Numbered from the stretch's first letter, positions 1-9,972 are shown. The stretch is 27,589 nucleotides of DNA from Flavobacteriales bacterium (GCA_016717305.1 JADKFY010000033.1:1-27589), one strand, 5' to 3'. Translations and numbers: made by a program. The notes: generated from the sequence alone by a model not told the origin.

Positions 1-724
1 CGCACCGATGTTGAGCATTGAGGGATCTCGAACTGTGCCGGCGCTGTTCCAGGGTCAACTGGTCGCTTTACCACTGATCAACAGGCCTTGAACGGAGAGT
101 CCATACCGAGAACTTCATGGCCGGACCTCACGTTCTTCAATGAGATCCGAAGTGAACGTTCTCCTTCTCCCGGTAACGTATTGGATACCGGCATGAAGCA
201 AACACCGGAAGCCTTCACGTTAGCGATGGATTCGGAAACAACCCGAATCAAGAAGGCCTCCGTGGATGCTGTTCGAGAAGCTCTTGGCTACAGAAACGCC
301 GATGTTCGCCATACTTGGACTGAGCGTGCCGCGACCGGGTGCAGGATTGTCCACCGTGGTCACTTCCAGATCACCAAAACCGATCACGGTCGCTGAGATG
401 CCCAACACACCGGAGGCTCCCATCTTCTGGCCCAGTCCAATGCTGTTGATCTTCGTGCCCGAACCGCTCAACCAACGGGTGTTGGAGAAGAGTATTTCGG
501 TCTTGTTCGTATGGGCCAATCCAGCAATGTTGCCGTACATGGCTCCACGCCGGAGATCGAGGCGGAGTTGGCCAAGCCCCACCCACGGAACGGGCCCAAG
601 GATTGATCAACAATTGCGTGGCACCCGCCGAGCCTGCTCGATCAGGGTTACCTGCCATGGCCGCCGTACTGAGCAGCACACTGGCTGCCATCACCATCGC
701 TTTGCGTTCCATCGTTCGCTTCAT
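1..724 (-). pseudogene. PorV/PorQ-family outer-membrane protein, multiply frameshifted, truncated by window edge
   Basis: PorV/PorQ-family proteins are FadL-like outer-membrane beta-barrels; PorV is a T9SS shuttle that carries cargo to the attachment complex. The N-terminus has a signal peptide (MKRTMERKAMVMAASVLLST, cleaved near AMA) followed by the family pattern ATQLLINPWARSVG. After that the frame must change near 580 (to GLANSASISGVE) and near 544 (to AMYGNIAGLAHTNKTEILFS). The frame then stays open to about 260, where it breaks again. Further left, family-like pieces appear in alternating frames: VSESIANVKASGVCF, DAGIQYVTG, ISLKNV, GLSVQGLLISGKATS and SMLNIGA. At least seven breaks are needed, most repaired by adding one base. 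An ATG at 745 is an alternative start. The gene lies just after the large secreted protein, probably in the same transcript. Either a pseudogene or an intact gene damaged by indel errors; I favour the latter. Confidence 0.7.
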
Positions 725-748
725 TTCGAGTGTTCTGGTGATCATCGC

Positions 749-3700
749 TTAGAAATTCTGAAGGTCGATCGGACGTAAAGCACCGAACCATTTCACTACT
801 TTCTCTCCTACGCCGGGCACATCCACATGGCAGATGTACACTCCACCTGCAATAGGTATGTTGTTGGCGTTCTTAAGATCCCAATCCAAGAAGGTGAGAC
901 CATTGTCCTTCCGGAACTTGCGCACCAATGTGCCGTTCACCGAGAAGATCGAGATGGTACACTTTTGCGGCAGGTTGATGAACTTGATCCTGTTGTCCAA
1001 GCGCGAGGTTTCATACCCGCTAAAAGCATAATACGGGTTGGGCACCACGTTGATCAGGTCCAAAGCGGACTCCGCAGTTGCTTGGTCGTTCTCGATCACC
1101 GCCAGATCATTCGTGGTGAACGAGTACAATGGTAGACCATTGTTCCGCAAGGGAACGATCGGATCAGGGTTTCCGGCGTAGTCCTCATACGTCCGGTATT
1201 CCTTCGCTACGTTCAATCGGATCCGAACGTCGGTCGCCAAGAACTCTTGCCCTGGAACCACCATTGCACTTCCTACCCATGCAATGGCGCGGAATACGGT
1301 GATACGCGCGGCCGAACTTCCAGCCACCAAGTTATCTGCAATGAATTTCCCAGCATCATACAACGGAACCCTGTTCTGGTTCGGTGTGCCGTAGTAGGTA
1401 TTCACGCGGCGATCGTTCTTGAAGATGTAGATCCAATGTTCTCCACCGAAGAACGGCGAACCGGTTTCAGTGTAGAATTTGTCATTCGGGTTGAAGATCA
1501 TATCCCGGCCAATGGAACCACCCCAGAAGCTGTTCTCCCCATAACCGATGTTCAAGCGCTCCCCAGTTTCCAGATCGATCACATAGCCCGGGAACCAACC
1601 CATGCCTGTGGATTTGATGAACTGAGCTTCCGCCTCATTGCAACCGGGCTGGCCCGTCTTGATCCCTTGCTTATCAATACTGGGAGAGATACGAAGACCC
1701 ATGCGTTGTGCACCGCCTTCAGCATTCGCGGTCACGTCCTCTTGTTCGAACACGGGCGAACGGCTCCACAGGTCCTTGTTCTTGGTCATCACCAACTGCA
1801 CACTAGGCAGGTCGCGCAAGCTGTAGAAGGTAGCCGTTTGTGATGCGTGCGGACTGTCCCCACCGCCACGGCAACCTGGTTGGAATGGAGCTTGGCCAGC
1901 CAAATTCCATGGTCCCCAAGTTCCATTGAGCATTTTCTCGTAAAGCTGATCGAAGTCGCCACGGTCGTCGTAGATGGGTCCGTTGTCCAAGCCTCTGTAG
2001 TTGCCCGAACGGATCCAGTTCTCCACTTGTTCACCTTCGCCATCCGGCAATCCGGTGAACCATGGCTTGGAAGGGTCCTCGAACTCAATGCTTCCTTCAC
2101 CAACAGGATCCGTGTTGACCTGGTTGATACCGGTATACAGTGTTTGAGCTATGCTGATGCTGATCCCCCATTCAGGTATGATCTGTTCGTATGGCAGGTC
2201 TATGGCCCTCTCGCCCAGCACCGTGTCGTTGCTGGTACGATTCACCACGTACCAATACGCATCGTTCAGGTTGCCCGAAGTAACACTGTCCTGGAACCAT
2301 ACCTCGAATTCAGCAGCAGGCAATTTCAGTGGATCGACCACCTTCACACCGATCGGTCCTAAACCAGGAAGGTAGGTGATCATGTCCTTGCGATTGATCG
2401 ATGTATCGCTCACGATCTCCAATTCAGAAGCTTCTGAAAGAGCTGTTTCCAAGCCACCATTCCCTTGTCCCTCGATCCGGGTAACAGGCAATCCGTCACC
2501 GTATTGCGCGTTCAGGATGGTTCCACCTGTTTGCGGATCGTTGCGGTGTGGAATGGCCACATACTTGCGGATGGACCCAACAGCGCCTTTCCGGCTTTCC
2601 ACATAGGTGAACGCCTGTCCGGTCCGGTTCACTGGATCATAGGTCTCGTAGTTGTTGTAACCGTATGCAATGGCCAAGTAGTAATAGGATTTGAAATTCA
2701 CCAAACGGGTGTCCCCTTGTGCGAACTTGTCCTCCAATATCCTAACAGAGCTAGCAACACCGTTGTCCGCACCATTCACCATTTCGGTGGCCACAGGAAG
2801 TTGCAGAATATCGCTGGTCGGATAGTTCACCAATTGGCCGATACCGTCCTTGATGTCGCCTTGGTAAACCAACCGCGCTAGATCGGGATCGTTGAGTTCC
2901 GATACGGAAACCTCACTGTTCTTCAGCTGGAAAAGCTTATACCCTTGGAACCGGTAGAACCGATCATAGATCACCGTGGTGATCGTAGTATCGTAGCTCA
3001 GCAGCACAGTATCCAAAGGCAAGGTCCCAAGCGTATCGAAGACCGGAGTGATGGTCTCGGTGGTTTTGCTCTCCGGGATGATCGGGTCCAATTCCGCGTA
3101 GTCCAAGGCCTGCACGTTGTTGTTGTTGCTGCTCGAAGGATTGGTCATGAAGATGACCAACTCCCTGTCCAGTTCCACGATCCGCAGATCAGGTGCATCC
3201 GGACCGTCAAGGATCTTGAAACAGTTGTCGAAGAGCGATTGCGCCTTGTCGTCCGCAACTTTCAGCGAGGCCACACTGCCCAACGAACCACCGGTAGCCG
3301 AACGTGAATAGACCACTCCCAATGTGATGTTGTTGAAGGCACCCGGTTCCAAGGTGAACGGACCTGCGCTTTGAACGAAACGACGATCCTGCGGCTGCTG
3401 ATGGCCCTCACGCCAGTCTGGTTGGGGAGCGCAATTGGTACCCCAGCCCACAACATCCGTGCTCCAAGGGAACATGTAACGTGTTGGAATACCGGCTCCC
3501 GTGGTACTGTACCCACTCCCACCATAGGTCATGGCGGTACCATCCTTCCAAATGCTCTGGAGGTAATTGTAGAAGTGGCTGGGTTGTTCGGGATCGTTCG
3601 TAGCAAAGGCACCTTCACGGTTCCAATACAGGAAGGCACGCATACCAAATCGTTCGTTGTCCGCGAAACCATCCCCATAACCGATACCGATCCCTTTATA

Positions 3701-4915
3701 AGGAATACCGTTCTGTTGCTGGGCGGTAACACAATCCAACACGTCCACATTGTTCTGTGGACCTGGATTGTCGATACCATCAGCATCTTGATAAGGGCCT
3801 TCGAAGAAATCCACACCGATGGCGGGTGGTTGAACACCATAACCCGGGGCACCCAAGCACGCCTCGTCGTTCTCGTCCCAGTTGTACGCGAAACCAAGAC
3901 CACGGCGCACATCGCAACCCACGAAGTCATCGTTCGAGCACCCGACGTCCGGGTCCACGAAACTACCGAAGTAGGTGTTCGTCAAGGTTTGACTACCCTG
4001 GTTGATCACCGTGTAGTTGTAAAAGGTCATGTTATTGATCTCGTTGTTCGAACTGAAGGCAAATGCCTGCGCACGCACTTCCAAACCGATCGGCTGTCCA
4101 TTCGACTCGGTGTGCACATCACCCTTGTCATTGAAGATCCAGAAGATGTTGTAGTCACCAAATAGATTCACGGCATCATCCCGCTGGCGGTTCTTGCACT
4201 CCTCCACGGTCTCATCAAAACCGTAATCCGGGTAATCCCCATCGCTCGGATCATAGACACCATCGTTGTTGTCATCGAAGAAAGGGGCCAAATAAGCAGA
4301 TTGTCCCTCGTCCAAATTACCCTCGGCAGGCCAGCTCAAGAAGTCGGGCGGTGTCGAATAACCATCGGGGAAGATCGCGGCCACATCACACTCGGGATCA
4401 TCTTGGCATGCGATGTATTGGATATGGGCCTCGGCGTCCGCACGTGTGGTGGTCCAGAAACGATCATAAGCCTCACAGGTCGCTGCGCTTACCGAAGCGT
4501 CACCTCCTTCACGCAAAGGGCCGGGCCAGAAGTCATTCCCATCCGCACGGAAAAGAACGGCTGCGATCTTCGTGTTACCATCCACCGCGCGGCCACCCAT
4601 CCATAAGCCGCCTGCGTAGAGTGCCTTTGGGCCGGAAAAATCCGCCGTCTTCGGCACTTCATAGCCCGAAGAGGAGGTTCCACTGCGACGGGTCCACATG
4701 TTGCCGCCGTTCTCGATAACGGCCCGCACGTTGTTATAGCTGATCTCCGTAATGGCTGATGCAGGTACGCAAGCAGCCGCTTTCGGCCGCCCACCTTGCA
4801 TTCCTCCACCAGGTGGCCGCAACGGCTCATGCGCCATTGACGGAAAAGCGAGCAACGCGATAATACCGAGAACGTTCGTTCTGGTGATGTTGGCTCTAAG
4901 GGTGCTCATGGTCAT
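749..4915 (-). CDS. Large secreted protein with T9SS-like C-terminal domain
   Basis: A 1388-residue exported protein of no known enzymatic class. The start at 4915 follows the upstream receptor's stop (4932) without overlap and gives a clean signal peptide (ANITRTNVLGIIALLAFPSMA); the ATG at 4909 is equally possible, and one at 4975 would overlap the receptor. Acidic Asp/Asn/Gly clusters such as DDNNDGVYDPSDGDYPDYG, about 220 residues in, resemble calcium-binding loops. The last 100 residues (NVVPNPYYAFSGY through GGVYICHVDVPG to VVKWFGALRP) form a FlgD/T9SS-sorting-like beta domain. It differs from a standard type A domain in having about ten further residues (ALRPIDLQNF) after the lysine-rich strand. 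It lies between a TonB receptor and a PorV-like gene, an arrangement I recall as recurrent in Bacteroidota. It is probably a surface protein processed by T9SS or associated with the receptor. No frameshift seen. Confidence 0.8.
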   Translation of the reverse strand: MTMSTLRANITRTNVLGIIALLAFPSMAHEPLRPPGGGMQGGRPKAAACVPASAITEISYNNVRAVIENGGNMWTRRSGTSSSGYEVPKTADFSGPKALYAGGLWMGGRAVDGNTKIAAVLFRADGNDFWPGPLREGGDASVSAATCEAYDRFWTTTRADAEAHIQYIACQDDPECDVAAIFPDGYSTPPDFLSWPAEGNLDEGQSAYLAPFFDDNNDGVYDPSDGDYPDYGFDETVEECKNRQRDDAVNLFGDYNIFWIFNDKGDVHTESNGQPIGLEVRAQAFAFSSNNEINNMTFYNYTVINQGSQTLTNTYFGSFVDPDVGCSNDDFVGCDVRRGLGFAYNWDENDEACLGAPGYGVQPPAIGVDFFEGPYQDADGIDNPGPQNNVDVLDCVTAQQQNGIPYKGIGIGYGDGFADNERFGMRAFLYWNREGAFATNDPEQPSHFYNYLQSIWKDGTAMTYGGSGYSTTGAGIPTRYMFPWSTDVVGWGTNCAPQPDWREGHQQPQDRRFVQSAGPFTLEPGAFNNITLGVVYSRSATGGSLGSVASLKVADDKAQSLFDNCFKILDGPDAPDLRIVELDRELVIFMTNPSSSNNNNVQALDYAELDPIIPESKTTETITPVFDTLGTLPLDTVLLSYDTTITTVIYDRFYRFQGYKLFQLKNSEVSVSELNDPDLARLVYQGDIKDGIGQLVNYPTSDILQLPVATEMVNGADNGVASSVRILEDKFAQGDTRLVNFKSYYYLAIAYGYNNYETYDPVNRTGQAFTYVESRKGAVGSIRKYVAIPHRNDPQTGGTILNAQYGDGLPVTRIEGQGNGGLETALSEASELEIVSDTSINRKDMITYLPGLGPIGVKVVDPLKLPAAEFEVWFQDSVTSGNLNDAYWYVVNRTSNDTVLGERAIDLPYEQIIPEWGISISIAQTLYTGINQVNTDPVGEGSIEFEDPSKPWFTGLPDGEGEQVENWIRSGNYRGLDNGPIYDDRGDFDQLYEKMLNGTWGPWNLAGQAPFQPGCRGGGDSPHASQTATFYSLRDLPSVQLVMTKNKDLWSRSPVFEQEDVTANAEGGAQRMGLRISPSIDKQGIKTGQPGCNEAEAQFIKSTGMGWFPGYVIDLETGERLNIGYGENSFWGGSIGRDMIFNPNDKFYTETGSPFFGGEHWIYIFKNDRRVNTYYGTPNQNRVPLYDAGKFIADNLVAGSSAARITVFRAIAWVGSAMVVPGQEFLATDVRIRLNVAKEYRTYEDYAGNPDPIVPLRNNGLPLYSFTTNDLAVIENDQATAESALDLINVVPNPYYAFSGYETSRLDNRIKFINLPQKCTISIFSVNGTLVRKFRKDNGLTFLDWDLKNANNIPIAGGVYICHVDVPGVGEKVVKWFGALRPIDLQNF

Positions 4916-4931
4916 GCGGGTTACGTTATGC

Positions 4932-7900
4932 TCAGAAATCAAATCGGATGCCCAAACGAATGGTACGTGGTGCACCGAAATTCGCAGGGTTGAGAATGTT
5001 TGCGCTGTACAGATCCCGGAATGATTGTGGGTCTATGGAATTGGAGATCACCGCAGCTGATTGGGCAGATGCCAAGTAGCCATCGTTATCCGGAGAACCT
5101 GTGTAGCGGTATACGTTCGTCACGTTCTTGGAATTGAACAAGTTGGTGACCAAAAGGTAGATGTTCAAGTTGGCGCTCTTGGCCTTATCGCCTTCCTTAC
5201 CACCAAAACTGAGCGGAAAATCCCTATCCATCTGAATGTCGGAGGTGAACTGCCAAGGCAAACGTGCACCATTCAATGACCCGTCCAACAAGTAGTTCGT
5301 AGCTTCCGTAGCTTCGCTCACAACCTGACTGCTACGGCTGTATGGAGTTCCGCTACCCAACGTCGAGACCATATTAAGACCTGTCCGCTGGAAAATAGCC
5401 TTGTCGAACAACATCGGGCCGTTGTAATCCTTGCCGGCTCCGTACCGATAGTCCAAGGTCACGACGAAACGATGGCGCTGATCGAAATCCAACGGGGAGA
5501 TGGTACGCAAGTTGGGCTGGCCGAGTTGATCAAGTTGAGCCCGGTGGTAGGTCCAGAACCCGTGCCGTCGGCAAACTGCATGGTGTAGCTGGCCCGCATC
5601 CACACGTTGCCGGTTTTCCGCAGATCAAAGGCGGCCGTGAAGCCCTTTACCGTACCGAAGTCAAAATTGTCATACGTACGATAGCTCCGGGGCCAAGCAT
5701 TCGCTACGTTCCTGATCTGGATCTGATCGCGCAATTCACGATAGAACGCAGAGATCTTCAATGAGGAGGACTTGCTCAACACCTGCTGGAAACCCAACTC
5801 GTAATCGATGGTCTTGGTCGGCTTCAAATTCGGGTTGCTGATGACATCACCGGTGTTCTGGATGAACGCGTAGGTCACAAGATTCAACCGGGATTCGTTC
5901 GCGTTGGGACGTTGCGTAAGCACATCGTAGTGCGCGAAGAACAAGGCCTCGTCCGAGATCGGGAATGAAAAGGCGATCCGGGGCATCACATTGATCACAG
6001 GCTTGTAGTCTTGGAACGCTTCTTTGCTAAGATCCGAACCAGCAAGATCACCTCCTGCTCCGCGTTCGATCAAATACGGGCGGATCTGACCAGCCTGTAC
6101 GATGGAAGAACCATCCGTAAGCTCAACACCCGACGCCGAATACCATGTGTCTTCGTCGCGGTAACCCTTGATCTCATTCGGACTGTCGAACTGGTCCACA
6201 TAGACCACGAAATCATCCCCAATGTTACCAGGACGATTCGCCAGAAGATCGCTAATTCCTGCATCCGGTACCGAGGATCCCGCTGTATAGGCATCCTGGT
6301 ACAGGTATTTGTCCTTCAAAACGTTCTGGTTGGCATCATACCTGTCCACACGTACACCCACATTGAAGATGATATCGTCGAAGGCGAACTTGTCCATGAT
6401 GTATCCGGCCATGTAGATCGGTTCGAAGGGCGCTTGTAATCGGGTCGCTTGTCCGTCCTCATCCCGAGCATCAAAGAAATCAGCGAAACTCGGCTTGCTC
6501 GTCAGCCTATTCCCCAAGCGATCATAGCCCACATAATTCACGAATCCATTGCCATTGTTCAGCAATTCATCCGCACTGAACATGTCGAGCTTCAATACGT
6601 CAGGATCCAAAGCATCCACTTGGATGATGTCCGTTCCGTTAACGTCCAAGCCCAGCGCATTCCTAAGATTGGCATCGAAGTTCGATTGATCTTCTCCGAC
6701 TATCCTGTCATACAAAAAGAAAGGAAGAGTGGGGTTACCCGGCACATAGTACTGGCCGATAGGTGTTGCATCCGGACCATTGTCGAACTCTGCCAAATGT
6801 GAATTGGTCAACAAACGTGCCCGTGTCCATAAACCGACCGGTGCGAGATCGTATCGGCGTTGTGTGAGCTGCTCGTATTCAACACCCAGTGATACCGCAT
6901 GTGATCCAACATCCGCACTGCCGGTGGCACTGAATCGCAATTGATCGTTCCGCCGCTTTTGGTATTCGGAAGCATTGGGGACATCGATAAATCCGATATT
7001 GTTCCAAATGTTGTAAAGTGATTGGGGACGATCACCATTCCAAAGAACACCGTTCCCTTGGGTTTCGATCCGGTCCTTGTAGTATCCAACGTAATTGGGG
7101 TCGGTGAACAATGGATTCCCAAGTGATGCAATAGGAAATTGCTCTTGTGGCAATGCATTGAAATAGAATGTGTTGATCGATGCGAGATCCGGATTCTGCG
7201 TGCCTGGGGTGAACCGGATCAAAGTATCCGCTAAACCTACCTGTGTAAACTCGGAGAGATGGCCCGGCTGCCCTAGTTGGAACTGAGGAGCTGAGAACGT
7301 CTCGAACTTACCCACGTAGCCATAATCGAAGAACCGATCCGCATGTACAATATCCTCCACATTGTTGTTGTATCTGGAATAGTCCACTTGCAACGAGTAA
7401 TAGGCATTTCGAATGGTTGCCTTCTTCTCTTCTTCATCCGTACGGTCAATGAACCGTTGGGTGAATCGTGCGAACCCGCGCCAAGTGCTTTCCTTGATCC
7501 GGTAGTTGTTGTCCACGTTCAACAAAGCATTGTCCCTGTTATAGATCTGCCGGTTCGAATAATCAGCAGAACCTCCAATGGTCAAGTTAATGGTCGGTGT
7601 AGTTGTGATGTCGATCTTGCCCGATGCCAAATACGTATCACGCCCCGCGTTCTGACGCGTTTTCAACGTTTCAAGGTCCGAGGCCTTCAAGAAATTACTG
7701 TTATAAGCCAACACAACATCGTTACCGGTTGAACGAAGTATGGCTGGATCCGCCAAGAGGCGATCTCGGACTTCCGGCTTCACACGTACATCTCCCTGAT
7801 AGTAAGGGAAGAGGTCAACGGCATTGGTGTACTGACCGCTGAAGAAGAAACCGATCAAAGGCTTCTCCTTATTGCCCAAACTGTCCTTCTTGAACAAGAG

Positions 7901-8716
7901 GGGACCGCTCAAGGAACCTTCCAACTGGTTGAAGGCGAATTTGTCCAACCCGACAATGTCCTTTATGTCCTTACCAACCTTGAAGCCTGATGTAAGGTAC
8001 TCCAACCCACCGAAGAAATTACGGCTCGGCCCACGGGTGGTAATGTTCACCAGTCCCCCGGTCACGTCGCCATAGTTCGCTGGTATACCACCGGTAAGCA
8101 CTTGAACTTCTTCAATGGCGCTCTTAGGTAGCCCGGTACCCGCACCCGCAGGCACCTTGATGCCGTCAATATAGTAGTAGGTACCCTCCGTTCTGCAACC
8201 GCGGATACTGATGCCGCCGTCCGTACCCGCTGTGCTGGCCCCCGCCACCGTGGTTGCAATGGAAGCCGCTGAACGTCCCGGCATCTTGGCGATATCCTCT
8301 CGGGTAACCGTTCCTCCAGAGGCTCCACCATCCTTGTCGATCAACGGAACAGTGTATTGAACGATCTCGAACTCTTTCAGCTCGATCCCTGCATTGAGGC
8401 CGATGTCCAAGAAAGTGATCTTGTTGCTGTTCACCACAACGCCGGTCTGTTTGTATGGTTGGTAGCCCACATAGCTGACCACAACATCGTAGGTTCCGGG
8501 TGCGATCGGTTTGACGAAATATGCGCCATCGAAATCCGTTGCACCACCGGAGACCTGCGTCCCGCGGTTCTCAATGACAACGTTTACGAAGGGCAGTGGC
8601 TCTCCACTCTTCTTATCAGAGATCGTACCCTTTAAGGATCCGGAACCCACTTGTGCTTGCAAGGCGAGCACGGCGGTAATGGACAGGGCAACTGCGGAGA
8701 ATAGTCTTCTCAACAT
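4932..8716 (-). CDS. TonB-dependent receptor with carboxypeptidase-regulatory-like domain (one frameshift)
   Basis: An outer-membrane active transporter of about 1260 residues, substrate unknown. It has a signal peptide (residues 1-21, ending ALQAQ), then a CarboxypepD_reg-like beta-sandwich (about 24-112, with GATDFDGAYFVKPIAPGTYD), a plug domain (about 130-235, with ISIRGCRTEGTYYYIDGIKV and GDVTGGLVNITTRG) and a long barrel ending in the aromatic residue of GIRFDF. The frame breaks at about 5521. Upstream it reads TGLNLIN and downstream GQPNLRTISPLDFDQRHRF. One extra G in the GG run of the coding strand restores NLINSGQPNLRTISPLDFDQ, the usual late-barrel motif. It heads a unit with the secreted protein (16-base gap) and the PorV-like gene. 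No SusD partner is present, so a polysaccharide role is not indicated. Confidence 0.88.
5519..5525 (-). other. Single-base frameshift in the TonB receptor
   Basis: The two reading frames of the receptor overlap from 5459 to 5603. Family-like sequence passes from one to the other here, where the plus strand reads ggccga and gggccga or ggcccga would be expected. Both halves otherwise lack stops, and no slippery heptamer typical of programmed frameshifting was seen. Confidence 0.7.
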
Positions 8717-8761
8717 GTACGGTAGGTTTTACGTTCAGCGTAACAGGGCAACGAGGGGGCG

Positions 8762-8769
8762 CTAATATA
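8762..8769 (-). promoter_or_regulatory. Candidate -7 promoter element for the TonB receptor unit
   Basis: The minus strand reads TATATTAG, matching seven of the eight positions of the Bacteroidota consensus TAnnTTTG, about 45 bases before the ATG at 8716. No convincing -33 TTTG was found at the usual spacing. The rest of the 257-base gap (8717-8973) shows nothing else I can support. Confidence 0.4.
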
Positions 8770-8973
8770 GAAAGTTCCACCGAGCAATTGCCCTTCAACC
8801 AACAAAGCCATCGATCTTTCAACAGCACTTTGTGGAAGGCCGTCACCTTTCACTGTTGTTCTTGATGGATCCTTCTTCCGATACATGGCCTAAAAGTATT
8901 GTGCATCCCCAGGCCTCGTATGCGCGGAACGAGCAATGGTCGTTGCAGAACGGAGTACGGTCAGGGCGAACTT

Positions 8974-9267
8974 CTACTTGCCGAAAGTGCGACGAAAGAA
9001 CCCATCACGATGTTTGCCGCTCCCACCTCGATCTGCCCGTTTGGTGTTGCGTTTGATCCGTTTGCGCGCCGCCTTGTCCTGTACACTGAGGTGGCGTTTG
9101 CGATCGCGCTTTTCCTGTTTCGCTTTCGTCTTCTTCTCTTTCTTGGCATCTTTCGCCAAGGTCTTTTCCTGCTTCTTACGCGAGATGCCTTCCTGTGCGA
9201 AAGCGGGCGTCGGTGCTACGAACAAGGTGAGCAAAAGGATGAGAGGAAGAACGTATTTCTTGATCAT
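8974..9267 (-). CDS. Small lysine/arginine-rich exported protein, function unknown
   Basis: A 97-residue protein. The ATG at 9267 begins a clear signal peptide (MIKKYVLPLILLLTLFVAPT, cleaved near AFAQ). The mature part is almost entirely basic: stretches such as SRKKQEKTLAKDAKKEKKTK and DRKRH, then KAARKRIKRNTKRADRGG and a final FFRRTFGK. The mature protein would be strongly cationic, likely alpha-helical or disordered, and could bind nucleic acid, lipid A or other anionic surface polymers; that is inference only. It stands alone, downstream of no obvious partner. An upstream in-frame start at 9312 would bury the signal peptide and is less likely. The low-complexity composition will make homology searches noisy. 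Confidence 0.65.
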   Translation of the reverse strand: MIKKYVLPLILLLTLFVAPTPAFAQEGISRKKQEKTLAKDAKKEKKTKAKQEKRDRKRHLSVQDKAARKRIKRNTKRADRGGSGKHRDGFFRRTFGK

Positions 9268-9357
9268 ATGTGAACTGCTGGCTTTTGCAAAGTAACACAA
9301 GCCGACCACCATTCTGTTCAGTGCATCTCGGATGACGGGACGTTACTCAGCACACGA

Positions 9358-9365
9358 TACCTTTG
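9358..9365 (+). promoter_or_regulatory. -7 promoter element TACCTTTG
   Basis: An exact match to TAnnTTTG, 22 bases before the ATG at 9388. On the opposite strand, TTACTTTG at 9288-9295 could serve the divergent small basic gene, but it is a poorer match. Confidence 0.6.
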
Positions 9366-9387
9366 TATTCCGCGTTCAACAAAATCA

Positions 9388-9819
9388 ATGACACACCGTA
9401 AGACCATTTTGCTTTCCATTTGCACGGTATTCGCGCTGTGTTCCATGTCCTGCAAAAAGGACAAGCCTGGTGGTGTGCCGTTGACCCCGGTCGACATCAG
9501 TATAAACGTGAACAACCCGTCGTATGCGGATATTTCGGTACCCAGTGGGTGGATCTACCTTTCTGGCGGCTCTCAAGGATTGATCGTGTACCGCACCAGT
9601 TTCGATTCGTTCGTGGCGATGGACCGCCATTGCCCTTACAATTCGGCGGACCTATGTCGGGTATTCGTGGACAGCACACAGATCGTGGCGCGCGATACAG
9701 CGTGCTGCCATTCTTCTTTCCTGATCAATGATGGCAGTGTGCTCGAAGGACCTGCGGCGTTGAGCCTGCAGCGGTACAATACCAGCTTCAACGGTACCAC
9801 GCTTCGGATCTATAACTGA
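9388..9819 (+). CDS. Lipoprotein with degenerate Rieske-like domain
   Basis: A 143-residue lipoprotein with an N-terminal signal sequence and lipobox-like SMSC (Cys22), then a Lys/Asp/Gly-rich linker. The body resembles the Rieske [2Fe-2S] fold: FVAMDRHCPYNSADLC, then a beta segment, then TACCHSSFLINDGSVLEGPA and SLQRYNTSF. In true Rieske proteins the ligands are C-x-H and C-x2-H. Here the first loop reads C-P-Y and the second A-C-C-H, so the canonical four-ligand set is not present in register. The fold is probably kept, while cluster binding is doubtful or uses other residues. Many Bacteroidota carry similar small lipoproteins of unknown role. It is a single gene with its own promoter, facing ahcY tail to tail. 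Confidence 0.72.
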   Translation: MTHRKTILLSICTVFALCSMSCKKDKPGGVPLTPVDISINVNNPSYADISVPSGWIYLSGGSQGLIVYRTSFDSFVAMDRHCPYNSADLCRVFVDSTQIVARDTACCHSSFLINDGSVLEGPAALSLQRYNTSFNGTTLRIYN

Positions 9820-9941
9820 AGGATCACCGCGAACGGTTGCGCAATGTTTTGGCGCGAATAAATTATCTCCGCCACCGCACAACCGGCAGATCGCCAATAA
9901 CCCTTGCTAGCTCAAAGCGGGTCGCCAACTTGCTTAAAATG

Positions 9942-9972
9942 ACAACGCCCGACCAAATTGGCCGGGCGTTGT
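9942..9972. terminator. Strong hairpin, bidirectional terminator between the lipoprotein gene and ahcY
   Basis: A 13-base arm (ACAACGCCCGACC, 9942-9954) pairs with GGCCGGGCGTTGT (9960-9972), with a single G-U or A-C position depending on strand, across a 5-base loop. In the ahcY direction it is followed by CATTTTAAG, and in the other direction by TTGAATTA. It lies 19 bases after the ahcY stop. It best fits an intrinsic terminator of ahcY that may also stop readthrough from the lipoprotein gene. Confidence 0.75.

Noticed and set aside
3371..4165. 264-codon plus-strand frame opposite the large secreted protein
   Set aside because: Antisense shadow with no signal, domain or start context; the minus-strand protein is continuous through it.
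5459..5603. Programmed ribosomal frameshifting in the TonB receptor
   Set aside because: No slippery heptamer; adding one G to a short run restores the family sequence, and three other genes show similar homopolymer losses.
4932..8716. SusC/SusD polysaccharide-utilisation locus
   Set aside because: No SusD-like lipoprotein or glycoside hydrolase nearby; the receptor is followed by a giant secreted protein and a PorV-like gene instead.
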